Positions 53,501-62,354 of a DNA stretch of 64,000 nt are shown here, piece by piece (the stretch's first letter is position 1; the number at the start of each line of letters is the position of its first letter). Below the pieces are notes generated by a model that was given only the letters and a program-made list of their open reading frames with translations, searched no databases and was not told the DNA's origin. The DNA is taken from positions 806,001-870,000 of the forward strand of contig NZ_JADNYL010000002.1 of the NCBI RefSeq assembly GCF_017168195.1, read 5' to 3'. A program made the translations under genes and the position numbers. The DNA comes from Thalassotalea sp. G2M2-11. GTDB lineage: Bacteria; Pseudomonadota; Gammaproteobacteria; Enterobacterales; Alteromonadaceae.

Positions 53501-55426
53501 TGCTAAACGAAGACCATTTAACTCACCTATATTGTTAATTTTGATATCATTGCGAATAAAAAAATAATTCAACAGATTAAGGTAAGGTTTCGAAAACAAT
53601 AAATGCTTCGTGCGAGCAGGTGTTTTGAACGTAGCAATTAATAAATCTCGTTCTTTACGTTCAACTTGCGCCAACGACTTTTCCCATACGTTGGTGGAAT
53701 ATTCGAAAGTTAAGCCAGTTAATTGGCTAATAGCCGTGAGTAAATCATGCCCGGCGCCATCATGCTCACCCTGCTCATTTTTAAATTCAATGGGCGCCCA
53801 CGCATTATCACCTGCAACTCGAATAACTGGGTGTGCCGCTATCCACTGCTTTTGTGCTTCAGTTAAGACAAGAGGTGCTATTGGCTGTTCTTTTTCTGCA
53901 ATTATCTGTGGTGATATTGACCATTTTTCTAACAGTGTACGTTTTTGTGTTGGCGTGATCGCATCAATACCTTTGTTGATAATAGAGATCAGTTCTGGGT
54001 TATCTTTAGTGGTTGCCATTTTAAAAGCAAAGGAGTGGCTGCCTTCAATCGGCTTAACCGCTTTAATATTAACTAAACCATCGACATCAACCTGATATTG
54101 AATCGCCGTATATGAATCAAAAATCAAATCAACTTGATTATCTAACAGCATCTGTATCACATCATCCAAACTATCCGCCATGACAATCTGAAGTTTGGGG
54201 TATTGCGCTCTTAATAACTCCTCCGCTGCATTATCGGCGACAATTGCTACGGTTAATCCATCAAGCTGAGGGTTTTGTGAGATATCTAATGATTGTCGAG
54301 AGAAAAAATAATCAAGAGAGCGTAAATATTCTTTCGAAAAAATAAAGTATTTATCACGTGCTTCATTTTGATATATCGCAGGTAATAACTGGTTCTGACC
54401 TAATTTGGTACTTTCTAATGCCAGATGCCAATTGCTCACATTATAATGTAACTTCAACCCTGTTTTTTTCGCGATTAATACTAAAAAATCATGCGCAAAC
54501 CCTTGGTGATCGCCCTGTTGATTAATAAAATCTATTGGAGGTAAGTTAATATTCCCCGCGACATTAATCTTCGGATGTTGGTTTAACCACGCTTGTTCTT
54601 TTGACGTTAACTGAATTTGCAGGTTTTCTTCATTATCTGGTGTGGTAAACCAACGACTGTATATCGCACGATGCTGTTCTGGCGTTATCGCATCAAGCCC
54701 TTTTTGAATAATACTGGCTAAAATAAGATTATCTTTGTGAGTTACGATATGAATAGGATTCTTACCTAAATGACGTGTCGACTTAAATGGTACTATGGTC
54801 GTGATCCCCTCCATTTCAAGGGTATAAATAAGTGCTCCATAAGTATCAAATAACAAATCAGCTCGATGCTCCAGAACAGCATCAATTGCCGCGCCAAAGG
54901 TGGCTACATCGACAATTTCAATCTCAGGAAAATGCTCGCGAATAATTTTTCTATGGGCATACCCTTTAGGGAGAGCCAGTCGCTTACCATTTAGATCATC
55001 AAATGTTTGGACATCAAGATCCTTACGCACAAAAAAGTAATCAAGGGCTTCAAAATATGGTTTCGAAAAATGGAGGTATTGCTCTCGTTCTGGGTTTTTA
55101 TATACAGAACCAAGAATATCTATTTTTTTCTGTTTGATGTTGGTTAAGTGATGTTGCCAAGTATCAATAACCACTCGATAATTTAGCCCAGTGTAACGAG
55201 AGACTAAACGTAAATAATCAATGGCGATACCCTGATTCACACCTTGTGCATCAGTAAAATTAAAGGGGGTCCAATCGGGGCTCCCGCCAACAATAATATC
55301 AGGGGTATCTTTCAACCATTGTTGCTCAGCAGCCGTTAGTTCAACTTGTGAGAATTCTTGCGCTTGCAAACAACTACAAACACAAAACACTATTATCCAG
55401 CAACAAACAACACGGCAAATAAGCAT
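50525..55426 (-). CDS. BvgS-like hybrid histidine kinase with four periplasmic binding domains
   Basis: A 1633-residue inner-membrane sensor. After a signal peptide (1-22) come four tandem family-3 solute-binding domains (about 42-262, 285-503, 530-752 and 775-992), each introduced by a similar LT..EQ.WL..HP hinge. One membrane helix (about 1005-1024) follows, then a PAS-like domain (about 1050-1150), HisKA with the phosphorylated His1175 in ANMSHEIRTPMNAIIGF, an HATPase domain with DTGIGIP and GTGLGL, and a receiver with phospho-acceptor Asp1471 (VMDIRMP). The last 70 residues look like an HPt helix bundle but lack a histidine. BvgS usually has two binding modules. It starts two bases after the HD-GYP gene stop, so both are co-expressed. 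Confidence 0.92.
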   Translation of the reverse strand: MLICRVVCCWIIVFCVCSCLQAQEFSQVELTAAEQQWLKDTPDIIVGGSPDWTPFNFTDAQGVNQGIAIDYLRLVSRYTGLNYRVVIDTWQHHLTNIKQKKIDILGSVYKNPEREQYLHFSKPYFEALDYFFVRKDLDVQTFDDLNGKRLALPKGYAHRKIIREHFPEIEIVDVATFGAAIDAVLEHRADLLFDTYGALIYTLEMEGITTIVPFKSTRHLGKNPIHIVTHKDNLILASIIQKGLDAITPEQHRAIYSRWFTTPDNEENLQIQLTSKEQAWLNQHPKINVAGNINLPPIDFINQQGDHQGFAHDFLVLIAKKTGLKLHYNVSNWHLALESTKLGQNQLLPAIYQNEARDKYFIFSKEYLRSLDYFFSRQSLDISQNPQLDGLTVAIVADNAAEELLRAQYPKLQIVMADSLDDVIQMLLDNQVDLIFDSYTAIQYQVDVDGLVNIKAVKPIEGSHSFAFKMATTKDNPELISIINKGIDAITPTQKRTLLEKWSISPQIIAEKEQPIAPLVLTEAQKQWIAAHPVIRVAGDNAWAPIEFKNEQGEHDGAGHDLLTAISQLTGLTFEYSTNVWEKSLAQVERKERDLLIATFKTPARTKHLLFSKPYLNLLNYFFIRNDIKINNIGELNGLRLAIVRDSAMAEEIRQLLPGLRLVFVESPGQAIDFIVENKADAMYDSHAVVNYLLRQKAVTNITPFKTLPNAPTNYLHIAMRDDYQPLREIINQVLLHIEGEQLNNILDKWLINRSLSSDVKVNLTKSERSWLLNHDYFTFASDPNWMPYESIDEQQQHRGMIAEYLSIIAATLNIEFKRIPTKNWQESAELITQNNVNIGAASSNYSAFEQLSFTDSFIESPFVLVMQNQHKYIDDISKELDKRITLIDDYSSTSALIERFPDKKFQLVNSAEQGLQDLTLGKTDIFVCSLAQVNYLIAEHGYTGLRIVGKTDYQLDISFAIQPEFQELVPIFNKVLASISTIEKQQILDKWGNQEPVIKTDYQLIAFTVAIAILIISIIVIWNRKLQTEIELRIKTELELKQSERNLSVVIDNTPVIIYVVDAQTNLLIMANVHAIDELAMQEEQVGMISAERFYQGEVDNVHDKQVKINTLDQQVIEGLLSIIPIKYHGKAALLHLIVNLNDRVSMERALEQAKNSAEAANRAKSEFLANMSHEIRTPMNAIIGFTELLYEQIKDEKLKSFVKTIKSAGNSLLLLINDILDLSKIEAGKLTISKEVCNPHIIFEDISNIFTMNVRKKGLDFLLEVDEKIPQSLLLDSTRIRQILFNLVGNAVKFTDEGSITLRATAINENIIHSTVDLRIDVEDTGIGIPANKVEHIFESFQQQEGQSVRKYGGTGLGLTISRRLTELMNGQLSVTSTQGKGSCFSVYLSSIDVTSIQKNSETQVAEQSTASAVRFHDIKVLVVDDIADNRRLLIEIFNTLNIRSEEASNGEQAVQLSNEQDFDLIVMDIRMPVMDGYQAATMIKQSQPNLPIVALTASVMRDDYERQRRENFAGYLRKPVLKEELITELKKHLPYEEYEVRQPMSEGAKVSLDDELQNILRQEYLETCKKLKQSNNLTEIAQFADELQALANVKQSDSLLMLAKQLKQATDVFDIVEIKNALTQFIQLCE

Positions 55427-55427
55427 A

Positions 55428-56480
55428 TTACTGCTTCATAATCGCCAAAAATTGCGGCAAATTATCAACCAATATTTTTACCAGACTAGGATCAAAATGC
55501 GTACCGCTATTTTCTCTAATGTAATTGACCGCATCATCTACCGTCCAAGCAGTTTTATATTGGCGTTTATGGGTCAACGCATCAAACACATCAGCTAATG
55601 CAACAATACGACCGAAAATATGTATTTCTTCACCTTTGAGCCCTCTTGGATAACCTGAACCATCCCATTTTTCATGGTGTTCACGGGCAATAATTGAAGC
55701 GGCAGTGGTTAAACGGCGTTTGGAGTTTTTGAACAGTTCATAACCTTTTTGAGCATGGGTTTTCATGATGGTCATTTCTTCATCCGTTAAGCGACCAGGT
55801 TTATGTAAAATTTCTTTGGGGATGTAAATTTTACCTATATCATGCATGGGCGATGCTAAAAAGACACTATTGACTTCTTCATCACTCAGCGAAGGTACGT
55901 GTTGAGCAAGTAATTTACATGTTTCTGCAACCCGTTTAATATGCTGCCCCGTTTCATCAGAGGTTGATTCCATTACCTCCATTAACACATAAATCATTTC
56001 ACACTGATTTTCTTCTATCTCTAGGGCTAAACGCTCTGCCTGTAATCGTGCTTTATTTTCAACTTCACTGGCATATTTTTTGAGATCAATTCGTGTTAAA
56101 GACAATTCAATATGCGTTTTAACTCGTGACAGTAACTCATTGGCATGAAATGGCTTAACAATATAGTCAACTCCGCCTATTTCAAAGCCTTTAGCAATCG
56201 CATCGGCATCGGCTTTAGCGGTGAGGAAAATGACCGGAATATCTTTAGTATCAGCATTTTTTTTTAATTCACAGCACACATCAAAGCCGTTCATTTTTGG
56301 CATCATGATATCGAGAAGCACCAGATCATAGTGGCTATTTTGAATAAGGTTAAGCGCTTCTTCACCATCAGAAGCAAATGAAAGGGTATAACTTTCTTCT
56401 TTTAATATATTCATTGCCACTTGAATGTTCTCTGACACATCATCAACAATAAGAATATGTATATCACTTCCGCTTTTCAC
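55428..56480 (-). CDS. Response regulator with HD-GYP phosphodiesterase domain
   Basis: A 350-residue cytoplasmic protein. An N-terminal receiver (about 7-125) has LIVDDVSEN, phospho-acceptor in LVLLDIMMPKMNG and FLTAKAD. A linker helix leads to an HD-GYP domain (about 160-345) with ETGQHIKRV, SPMHDIGKIYIPKE, REHHEKWDGSGYPRGLKGE and ALADVFDAL. The GYP motif is intact, so it should hydrolyse cyclic di-GMP when phosphorylated. The giant kinase gene begins one base past its stop and is the obvious partner. Confidence 0.92.
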   Translation of the reverse strand: MKSGSDIHILIVDDVSENIQVAMNILKEESYTLSFASDGEEALNLIQNSHYDLVLLDIMMPKMNGFDVCCELKKNADTKDIPVIFLTAKADADAIAKGFEIGGVDYIVKPFHANELLSRVKTHIELSLTRIDLKKYASEVENKARLQAERLALEIEENQCEMIYVLMEVMESTSDETGQHIKRVAETCKLLAQHVPSLSDEEVNSVFLASPMHDIGKIYIPKEILHKPGRLTDEEMTIMKTHAQKGYELFKNSKRRLTTAASIIAREHHEKWDGSGYPRGLKGEEIHIFGRIVALADVFDALTHKRQYKTAWTVDDAVNYIRENSGTHFDPSLVKILVDNLPQFLAIMKQ

Positions 56481-56525
56481 TACTACTCCCTAACAAACTA
56501 TACAACGAACCTGCCCATTTAAGAC

Positions 56526-57599
56526 TCATTTAGTACTAAAATTTAACACTGCCACTTGCCCTTTTGCCCCTGCAAACAAAAATTTATCATCATCCGCAGC
56601 TAAAGTATAAAAACCTTTATCTTCTACTTTAGTATTGTTGCTTAATTTTTGCCATGTTAGGCCATGATCAAACGAGATATCATTGCCAGTTTTACCTGTT
56701 GCGATACATATAGCCCCTTGGCATGCCATCGCGGTTCTTAAGCCATGTTCACCACTATTGACTTTCTGCCACTTGCCAGCAATTTTTGTTGCCATGTTAG
56801 GGTATTTAGCGCGGCGCTGTTGATAATCCCCCCCTAAAACGAATAACTGACTATGATGATTGAGTGCCAAACCATAGCCTCCTGCAGTTTGTGTCTGTTG
56901 ATAGAGTGGTACTGACATCCGCTGCCACGTTTCGCCAAAATCATCACTTTCATATACAGAGGCAGCAAAGCCTCCTGTGGTTATCCAAGCGTTACCATTT
57001 TTTCCTACTATCAGAGTATTGCCGCTGGCAGCAAAGGCTGCCTCTTTATCAAGAATTACGGGTAAATTGTCTTGAGAAATACGACGCCACGTTTTACCAC
57101 CATCGAGTGTTTTTTTTACCACGTAGTAACCGTCAACCGGATCACCTAACAATAAACCTTTCGCCTCATCCCAAAAGGCAATTGAATCAAAAAAGCCCTG
57201 CTTATCTGTATTTTGATAAATCAATTGCCAAGTGTTGCCCCCATCTTGTGTTTTAAATAATACCGATTGTTGACCACTGCCCACGCCCATCACTATTGCC
57301 GTTTGACTGTCAAATAATGCGATATCTCGAAAATCCGTTATCAAACTGTGAACAACAGATTTATTAGACCAAGTAAGACCTCCATCTTGACTGACAAATA
57401 CGCTATTATCTATTCCTGTCACCCAAAGCGAATCTGCTATCATTGCAGAGCCTCGTAACGAAGGCTCCCCAGTTATTGATGTGTGTTGCCATTGAGGGAT
57501 GGATACCGTTTGTTTCGCAACAGCAATAAACGAAATACATAAGCTAAGTAGACTAAAAACAAGGATTTTTGATTTTCGCAACAACGACACTTTCAACAC
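56526..57599 (-). CDS. Exported BNR/YCF48-like beta-propeller protein
   Basis: A 357-residue protein with a signal peptide (1-28, AVA-KQ). The rest has regularly spaced Asp-box repeats: SQDGGLTWSN, TQDGGNTWQLI, TLDGGKTWRRI, SDDFGETWQRM, FDHGLTWQKL. This is the pattern of BNR/sialidase-like or YCF48-type propellers (photosystem II stability factor-like), which do not need to be enzymes. No sialidase catalytic residues were recognised. It lies 45 bases before the HD-GYP gene on the same strand, so it may be part of that transcript, perhaps as a periplasmic partner (inference). Confidence 0.75.
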   Translation of the reverse strand: MLKVSLLRKSKILVFSLLSLCISFIAVAKQTVSIPQWQHTSITGEPSLRGSAMIADSLWVTGIDNSVFVSQDGGLTWSNKSVVHSLITDFRDIALFDSQTAIVMGVGSGQQSVLFKTQDGGNTWQLIYQNTDKQGFFDSIAFWDEAKGLLLGDPVDGYYVVKKTLDGGKTWRRISQDNLPVILDKEAAFAASGNTLIVGKNGNAWITTGGFAASVYESDDFGETWQRMSVPLYQQTQTAGGYGLALNHHSQLFVLGGDYQQRRAKYPNMATKIAGKWQKVNSGEHGLRTAMACQGAICIATGKTGNDISFDHGLTWQKLSNNTKVEDKGFYTLAADDDKFLFAGAKGQVAVLNFSTK

Positions 57600-57751
57600 A
57601 GTTTAACCACCTAATGAAACATTTAATTTTTTAAACATACAATAAAACCTAAAGCAGAAATACCAAAATGTATTAAAATTATTGTAAACCTGTTGCTTTT
57701 GAGCGATAGTAATTTGCTTAAAGTTGAGCTGATAAACCTATTAAATAGCGA

Positions 57752-58594
57752 ATGTTAGAAGTTGATGAAAAGATAATTGCAGACATAGGCCGTGGTTTTT
57801 CTGTACCTCCACAGCCAAGTTTATTAATAGAGCTTCAACAATTGATGCAAGCACCTGAGCCTGATATTAACCTTATTGCCACAACAATTTCGCAAGATGT
57901 GGCGATCTCAGCAACCATCCTAAAAACCGTTAATTCCCCAGTTTATGGTCTTGCTCGCTCGATTTCTGACATCCACAGAGCAGCTCGTTATATCGGCATT
58001 GAAGGCATAACATTGTTGGTCACCAATTGCTTACTCAGAAAAAGCTTTGATCAAAATAGTTGCAGCATTACCCTTGAAGACTTTTGGAATAACGCCAATA
58101 ATATTGCTAATACCAGTGTTATTATTGGAAAGTCTTTAACCCAATCTGTTTCTAAAGATCGATTATTCACCTTAGGGCTATTCCACGATTGTGGCATTCC
58201 AGTGATGGCATCAAAGTATCAAGATTATGCCGACACCTATGAACATGCGTTAAATACCCCATCAGAAACCTTAACCTCAATTGAAGATAGCGTTTACCAA
58301 GTTAACCATGCCACTTTAGGTTATTATGTCGCTTCGTCATGGCGTTTACCCAGAGACATTTGTCAATTAATTCTTTGTCACCATGATAGAGAACTCCTAA
58401 CAACATCTCGCGATCAAGCACAACGCTTTTATTTCGCCATCCTTAAAATGGCGGAAAACATTGTCCACAACCATCAACATTTTCGTGATGCTCCAGACTG
58501 GGCTTACATTTGTGATTCTGTGTTAGCAGTATTGGATTTGAGTGATGATAAATATCAGGACTTGCTCGAAGACTGCGCTGAACAGCAAATATAG
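57752..58594 (+). CDS. HDOD-domain protein
   Basis: A 280-residue cytoplasmic protein made of one HDOD domain (PPQPSLLIELQQLMQ, ISATILKTVNSPVYGLARSI, IGLLFHDCGIP-like: actual LGLFHDCGIPVMA). HDOD is a degenerate relative of HD phosphohydrolases that usually acts as a signalling adaptor. It has no receiver domain. It starts divergently from the BNR/HD-GYP/kinase group and fits the second-messenger theme of the region. The start has no strong ribosome binding site. Confidence 0.85.
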   Translation: MLEVDEKIIADIGRGFSVPPQPSLLIELQQLMQAPEPDINLIATTISQDVAISATILKTVNSPVYGLARSISDIHRAARYIGIEGITLLVTNCLLRKSFDQNSCSITLEDFWNNANNIANTSVIIGKSLTQSVSKDRLFTLGLFHDCGIPVMASKYQDYADTYEHALNTPSETLTSIEDSVYQVNHATLGYYVASSWRLPRDICQLILCHHDRELLTTSRDQAQRFYFAILKMAENIVHNHQHFRDAPDWAYICDSVLAVLDLSDDKYQDLLEDCAEQQI

Positions 58595-58800
58595 AAAGAT
58601 AACATCTAATTTTTCAATTAGATATCCTATATATTACGCTAAAGTCGTATTGCAAAATTTCAATTTTGATTAATACTAACAGCCATAGCACTTAATGAAG
58701 AAGTTCGGTGACATTTCGTTAAGTAAAGCATAATATTCACCAACAAAATAGCACAAATGTACTACCTTATAGGTACACTTGGAATGATATAAAGAGCGAA

Positions 58801-59136
58801 ATGGATATCTCAAAATCAACAAGCAACGAAAAGTTTATTTATATTTTGCAACATAGTTTTATTCAGGAAGCGATAAAAATTGGTAGTAGTGAACGATCGC
58901 CAGAGTTAATTGCCGATGAGCTATCGCAGCAATTGAATTTACCCGGTAGATACCTAGTATTTTCAGCTATAAAATGTCTTGAAGCCAATCAAATAGAACA
59001 ACGAGTGATGAAATCAGTCGCTCCTTATCGAGAAACCACTGGCTTCTACCAGTTATCTCCACAAAGTGCGCTCAATATTATTAAACGAGATATCATGCGC
59101 ATCCCAATTAACGTGCTATTTGAACACTGCCATTAA
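58801..59136 (+). CDS. Small GIY-YIG (T5orf172/MUG113-like) family protein
   Basis: A 111-residue protein. Its start FIYILQHSFIQEAIKIGSSERSP is a shifted GIY-YIG-like pattern (YIL...IKIGSS.RSPE), as seen in T5orf172/MUG113 nuclease-like proteins, followed by a helix with NQIEQRVMKSVAPYR and then ETTGFYQLS. The expected catalytic glutamate may be the one in LEANQIEQRV. It is a stand-alone single-domain protein and the link to DNA cleavage is uncertain. GAGCGAA precedes the ATG. Confidence 0.6.
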   Translation: MDISKSTSNEKFIYILQHSFIQEAIKIGSSERSPELIADELSQQLNLPGRYLVFSAIKCLEANQIEQRVMKSVAPYRETTGFYQLSPQSALNIIKRDIMRIPINVLFEHCH

Positions 59137-59162
59137 GCAACTCAGTGGAATTACTAGGTAAC

Positions 59163-59201
59163 CTACAGTGCTTATACCTATGTTATGGATAAGCACTGTA
59201 G
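59163..59201. terminator. Bidirectional terminator before the RND pump
   Basis: Thirteen-base-pair stem (CTACAGTGCTTAT with ATAAGCACTGTAG) and a 13-base loop between converging genes; TATTATTTCTT follows on the plus side. Confidence 0.75.
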
Positions 59202-59213
59202 TATTATTTCTTG

Positions 59214-62200
59214 CTAACTCGTTGCACGATAAGCTTTTTCGTTGTCCTTTTTATTAAATACCCAACGAATATCTTCTTTGATTAAGTATAACGAAGGAAT
59301 TAAAAATAAGGTGATCACCGTAGCAAAAACAATCCCAAAACCTAATGAAATTGCCATTGGGATAATAAATTGTGCTTGGAGACTTTGCTCAAAGTAAAGC
59401 GGAAAAATACCAAAAAATGTGGTCAAAGACGTTAGTAAAATAGCTCTAAAACGTTGCGTACCTGCTTGACTCACCACATCAATCATTTTCATACCTGAAT
59501 CTTTTGCTTTATTGATAAAATCCACCAGGATCAATGAATCATTGACCACCACACCAGTTAACGCAATAAAGCCGTAGATAGACATCATATTGATGGTTTT
59601 ACCGAGTAACCAGTGACCAAAAATAGCGCCAATAATACCAAATGGGATCACCGACATGATCACTAATGGTTGAGTATATGACTTAGTCGGAATAGCAATC
59701 AGCACATAAATAAGAAACAATGCTGCTACACCTGCCATCGCAAGCTGTTGGATAAAGTCTTGCTGCTCTTTACTTGCGCCTTCCACACCATATTGCACAC
59801 TCGGGTAATGAGACAAAATTTCTGGGATACTGGTTTGACTCATGTCGCCGATAACTTTACGTGATTCTACTTTTTCACTATCAATATCGGCAGAAATAGT
59901 AATAGAGCGTTTTTGATTAATTCGCGTAATAGATGAAAAACCTTGGCCTATCGCGATATCAGCCACTTGATAAAATGGCACTAATTCACCACTTGGTGTT
60001 CGGATCCACATATCTTCAAGATCAGAAATTGATAAGCGATCTTCTTTCGGATAACGTACCATCACTTTCAGCTCTTCTCTTCCTCGTTGGATACGTTGTG
60101 CTTCGTCACCATAAAATGCCTGACGCACTTGCTTCGCTAAATCAGCTAATGTTAACCCCAATACTTCAGCCTCAGGACGAATGCTTAATTTAATTTCCTG
60201 ACTCCCTCGGCTAAACGAATTACGAATATCGAACACACCGTCATAACTGGATAATTTGTTCTGAATATCATGCGCTGCTGCTTCAAGTTCATCATCATTT
60301 TTACCAGTTAACTGAAATTCAATTGCCGCACCACCACCAGCATTGGTACCAGCAAAAAAGCGTAATTCTTTGGCACCAACAATTTCTCCAATTTCTGCTC
60401 GCCATAATTTTTCAATCTCATAGGCATCTAAGCTTCTATTTTCTGACTTGACCAACTCTAACAAGAATGTCGCTTGGGTATTTCCCTGTGTGAACACCAT
60501 GGTGTGTTTAATAAAACTGGTACCATCAATTTTATGTTCATCTGCTATTTTATGGGCAGCATTGACCACTCTCTTAATGGCTTTATTACGTTCATGCGGG
60601 GCTGTGCCATCGATCATGGTGATATTACCTTGGATGAAATCACTCGGCACATTAGGAAAAACTTCAACTTTAACAAAACCACCAACAATTAAAGACATGG
60701 TTAAAATCAGTCCAGCAGTAAATATCGCCAAGGTGTTATAACGCACCTTAAGTGCCTTTTGTAAACGAGGTTGATAGCTATGATGGATAAAATGATCAAG
60801 TTTTTCTTTAAAACGCATTTGCAGACGTTCTAAACGATTTGCCGTTTCATCGGTCAATGGACGATATTTCATATGGGCCAAATGAGCCGGTAAAATCCAC
60901 TTTGACTCGATCAATGAAAATATCAAACAAAACGAAACCACCAGCGCAATAGCACGGAAAAAAGCAGCAAAAGTCGCATCTATCATCAATAGCGGCGCAA
61001 ATGCTGCGATTGTGGTTAAGACACCAAAAGTCGCCGGCATCGCAACTCGCATGGTACCGCGGATCACGTTATCGTGAGAATGACCATAGCGTTGAATTTC
61101 CGAATAGGCACTTTCTCCGATGACGATTGCATCATCAACGACAATCCCAAGCACCATAATAAAGGCAAATAAGCTCAGTAAGTTAATAGAAACTGACCAC
61201 TCACCTAGCAATGGCATCATAAAAATGGCGCCAAGAAAGCTGATAGGAATACCTAACATGACCCAAAACGCTATACGGATCCGCAAGAATAATGTTAATA
61301 CCAAGAACACGAGTGCAGCTCCCAGTAATAAGTTACTGATCATCATGTCGAGTCGTTCAGACAAGTAAAAAGACGTATCGCCCCAAACGGCTAGTTTCGC
61401 CCCTTTTGGCAATTCTTTATTTTTCTTTGCAACGTATGCTTTTACTTCTGCCGCAATCGCCAGATCATTTTGATCCCCCGTGGACTGCACCATAATACTG
61501 GTAGTATGTTGACCATCAAATTCAGCAAAGCCCTCACTTTCGACAAAACCATCCTGAATATTAGCAATATCCGCTAATAAAATTCGGGTGCCGTCTTTAG
61601 CCGTTTTTAAGACAATATTGGCATATTCTTGTCCGGTATAAGCTTGCCCTTGTGTTCTCAATAAAATATCACCACCATAGGTTTTAATGGTGCCGCCGGG
61701 CATATCGAGTGAAGAATTGCGTATTGCGCGAGTAATCGCATCAAAAGTTAAATCATAACGTTGTAATTTGTCTTCAGTAATTTCAATACTGATCTCATAA
61801 TCTCGTTTGCCAACTACTTCAGCGCTATTCACACTGGGTAGTAACATAATGTCATCGCGAATACCCTGCGCTAAATTTTGTCTCGCTCTACGTGACATAT
61901 CCCCACTAACTGACAACCACATGACTTGGCTTTTAAATTCTTGCTTGGTAACAATTGGCTTTTCTGTTTGTGCCGGAAAAGTGGTGATAGCATCAACCTG
62001 CATTTGCACTTCATCTAACTTTTCAGCCAATGAGTAACCAGATTGCAGCTCTATAGTCACGATACCTATGCCCTCTTGCGCACGTGAAGTAATACGCTTA
62101 AAGCCTTCTATATCTTCCAGAGCTTCTTCAACTTTTAACACCACACTTTTTTCAACTTCCTCAGGCGAAGCGCCTAAGTGCGGCACCATCACCTGAATCG

Positions 62201-62354
62201 TGTTTGGATTGAAATCAGGAAACATTTTCTTATTAATCTTCTGATAAGAAATAAACCCTGCCACCAAAATAAACATCATCAACAAATTGGCAGCAACGCT
62301 ATTACGTGCAAACCAAGCAATAGTACCTCTAAACTGTTCTTTACTAACTGACAT
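59214..62354 (-). CDS. RND efflux transporter permease
   Basis: A 1046-residue inner-membrane proton-driven pump of the AcrB superfamily. Twelve membrane helices are expected: TM1 at about 16-34, then the large periplasmic loop, the helix cluster about 335-545, a second loop, and the cluster about 865-1030. FPDFNPNTIQVMVPHLGASPEEVE marks the start of the porter domain, and VVDDAIVIGESAYSEIQR in TM4 carries the proton-relay aspartates. The repeated GVVVNDSLILVDFINKA lies in the second half. Substrate cannot be told. The ATG overlaps the adaptor stop (TAATG). Confidence 0.93.
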   Translation of the reverse strand: MSVSKEQFRGTIAWFARNSVAANLLMMFILVAGFISYQKINKKMFPDFNPNTIQVMVPHLGASPEEVEKSVVLKVEEALEDIEGFKRITSRAQEGIGIVTIELQSGYSLAEKLDEVQMQVDAITTFPAQTEKPIVTKQEFKSQVMWLSVSGDMSRRARQNLAQGIRDDIMLLPSVNSAEVVGKRDYEISIEITEDKLQRYDLTFDAITRAIRNSSLDMPGGTIKTYGGDILLRTQGQAYTGQEYANIVLKTAKDGTRILLADIANIQDGFVESEGFAEFDGQHTTSIMVQSTGDQNDLAIAAEVKAYVAKKNKELPKGAKLAVWGDTSFYLSERLDMMISNLLLGAALVFLVLTLFLRIRIAFWVMLGIPISFLGAIFMMPLLGEWSVSINLLSLFAFIMVLGIVVDDAIVIGESAYSEIQRYGHSHDNVIRGTMRVAMPATFGVLTTIAAFAPLLMIDATFAAFFRAIALVVSFCLIFSLIESKWILPAHLAHMKYRPLTDETANRLERLQMRFKEKLDHFIHHSYQPRLQKALKVRYNTLAIFTAGLILTMSLIVGGFVKVEVFPNVPSDFIQGNITMIDGTAPHERNKAIKRVVNAAHKIADEHKIDGTSFIKHTMVFTQGNTQATFLLELVKSENRSLDAYEIEKLWRAEIGEIVGAKELRFFAGTNAGGGAAIEFQLTGKNDDELEAAAHDIQNKLSSYDGVFDIRNSFSRGSQEIKLSIRPEAEVLGLTLADLAKQVRQAFYGDEAQRIQRGREELKVMVRYPKEDRLSISDLEDMWIRTPSGELVPFYQVADIAIGQGFSSITRINQKRSITISADIDSEKVESRKVIGDMSQTSIPEILSHYPSVQYGVEGASKEQQDFIQQLAMAGVAALFLIYVLIAIPTKSYTQPLVIMSVIPFGIIGAIFGHWLLGKTINMMSIYGFIALTGVVVNDSLILVDFINKAKDSGMKMIDVVSQAGTQRFRAILLTSLTTFFGIFPLYFEQSLQAQFIIPMAISLGFGIVFATVITLFLIPSLYLIKEDIRWVFNKKDNEKAYRATS

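Noticed and set aside
53610-54095. 161-codon plus-strand frame inside the giant kinase gene
   Set aside because: Shadow of the kinase; no RBS or family match.
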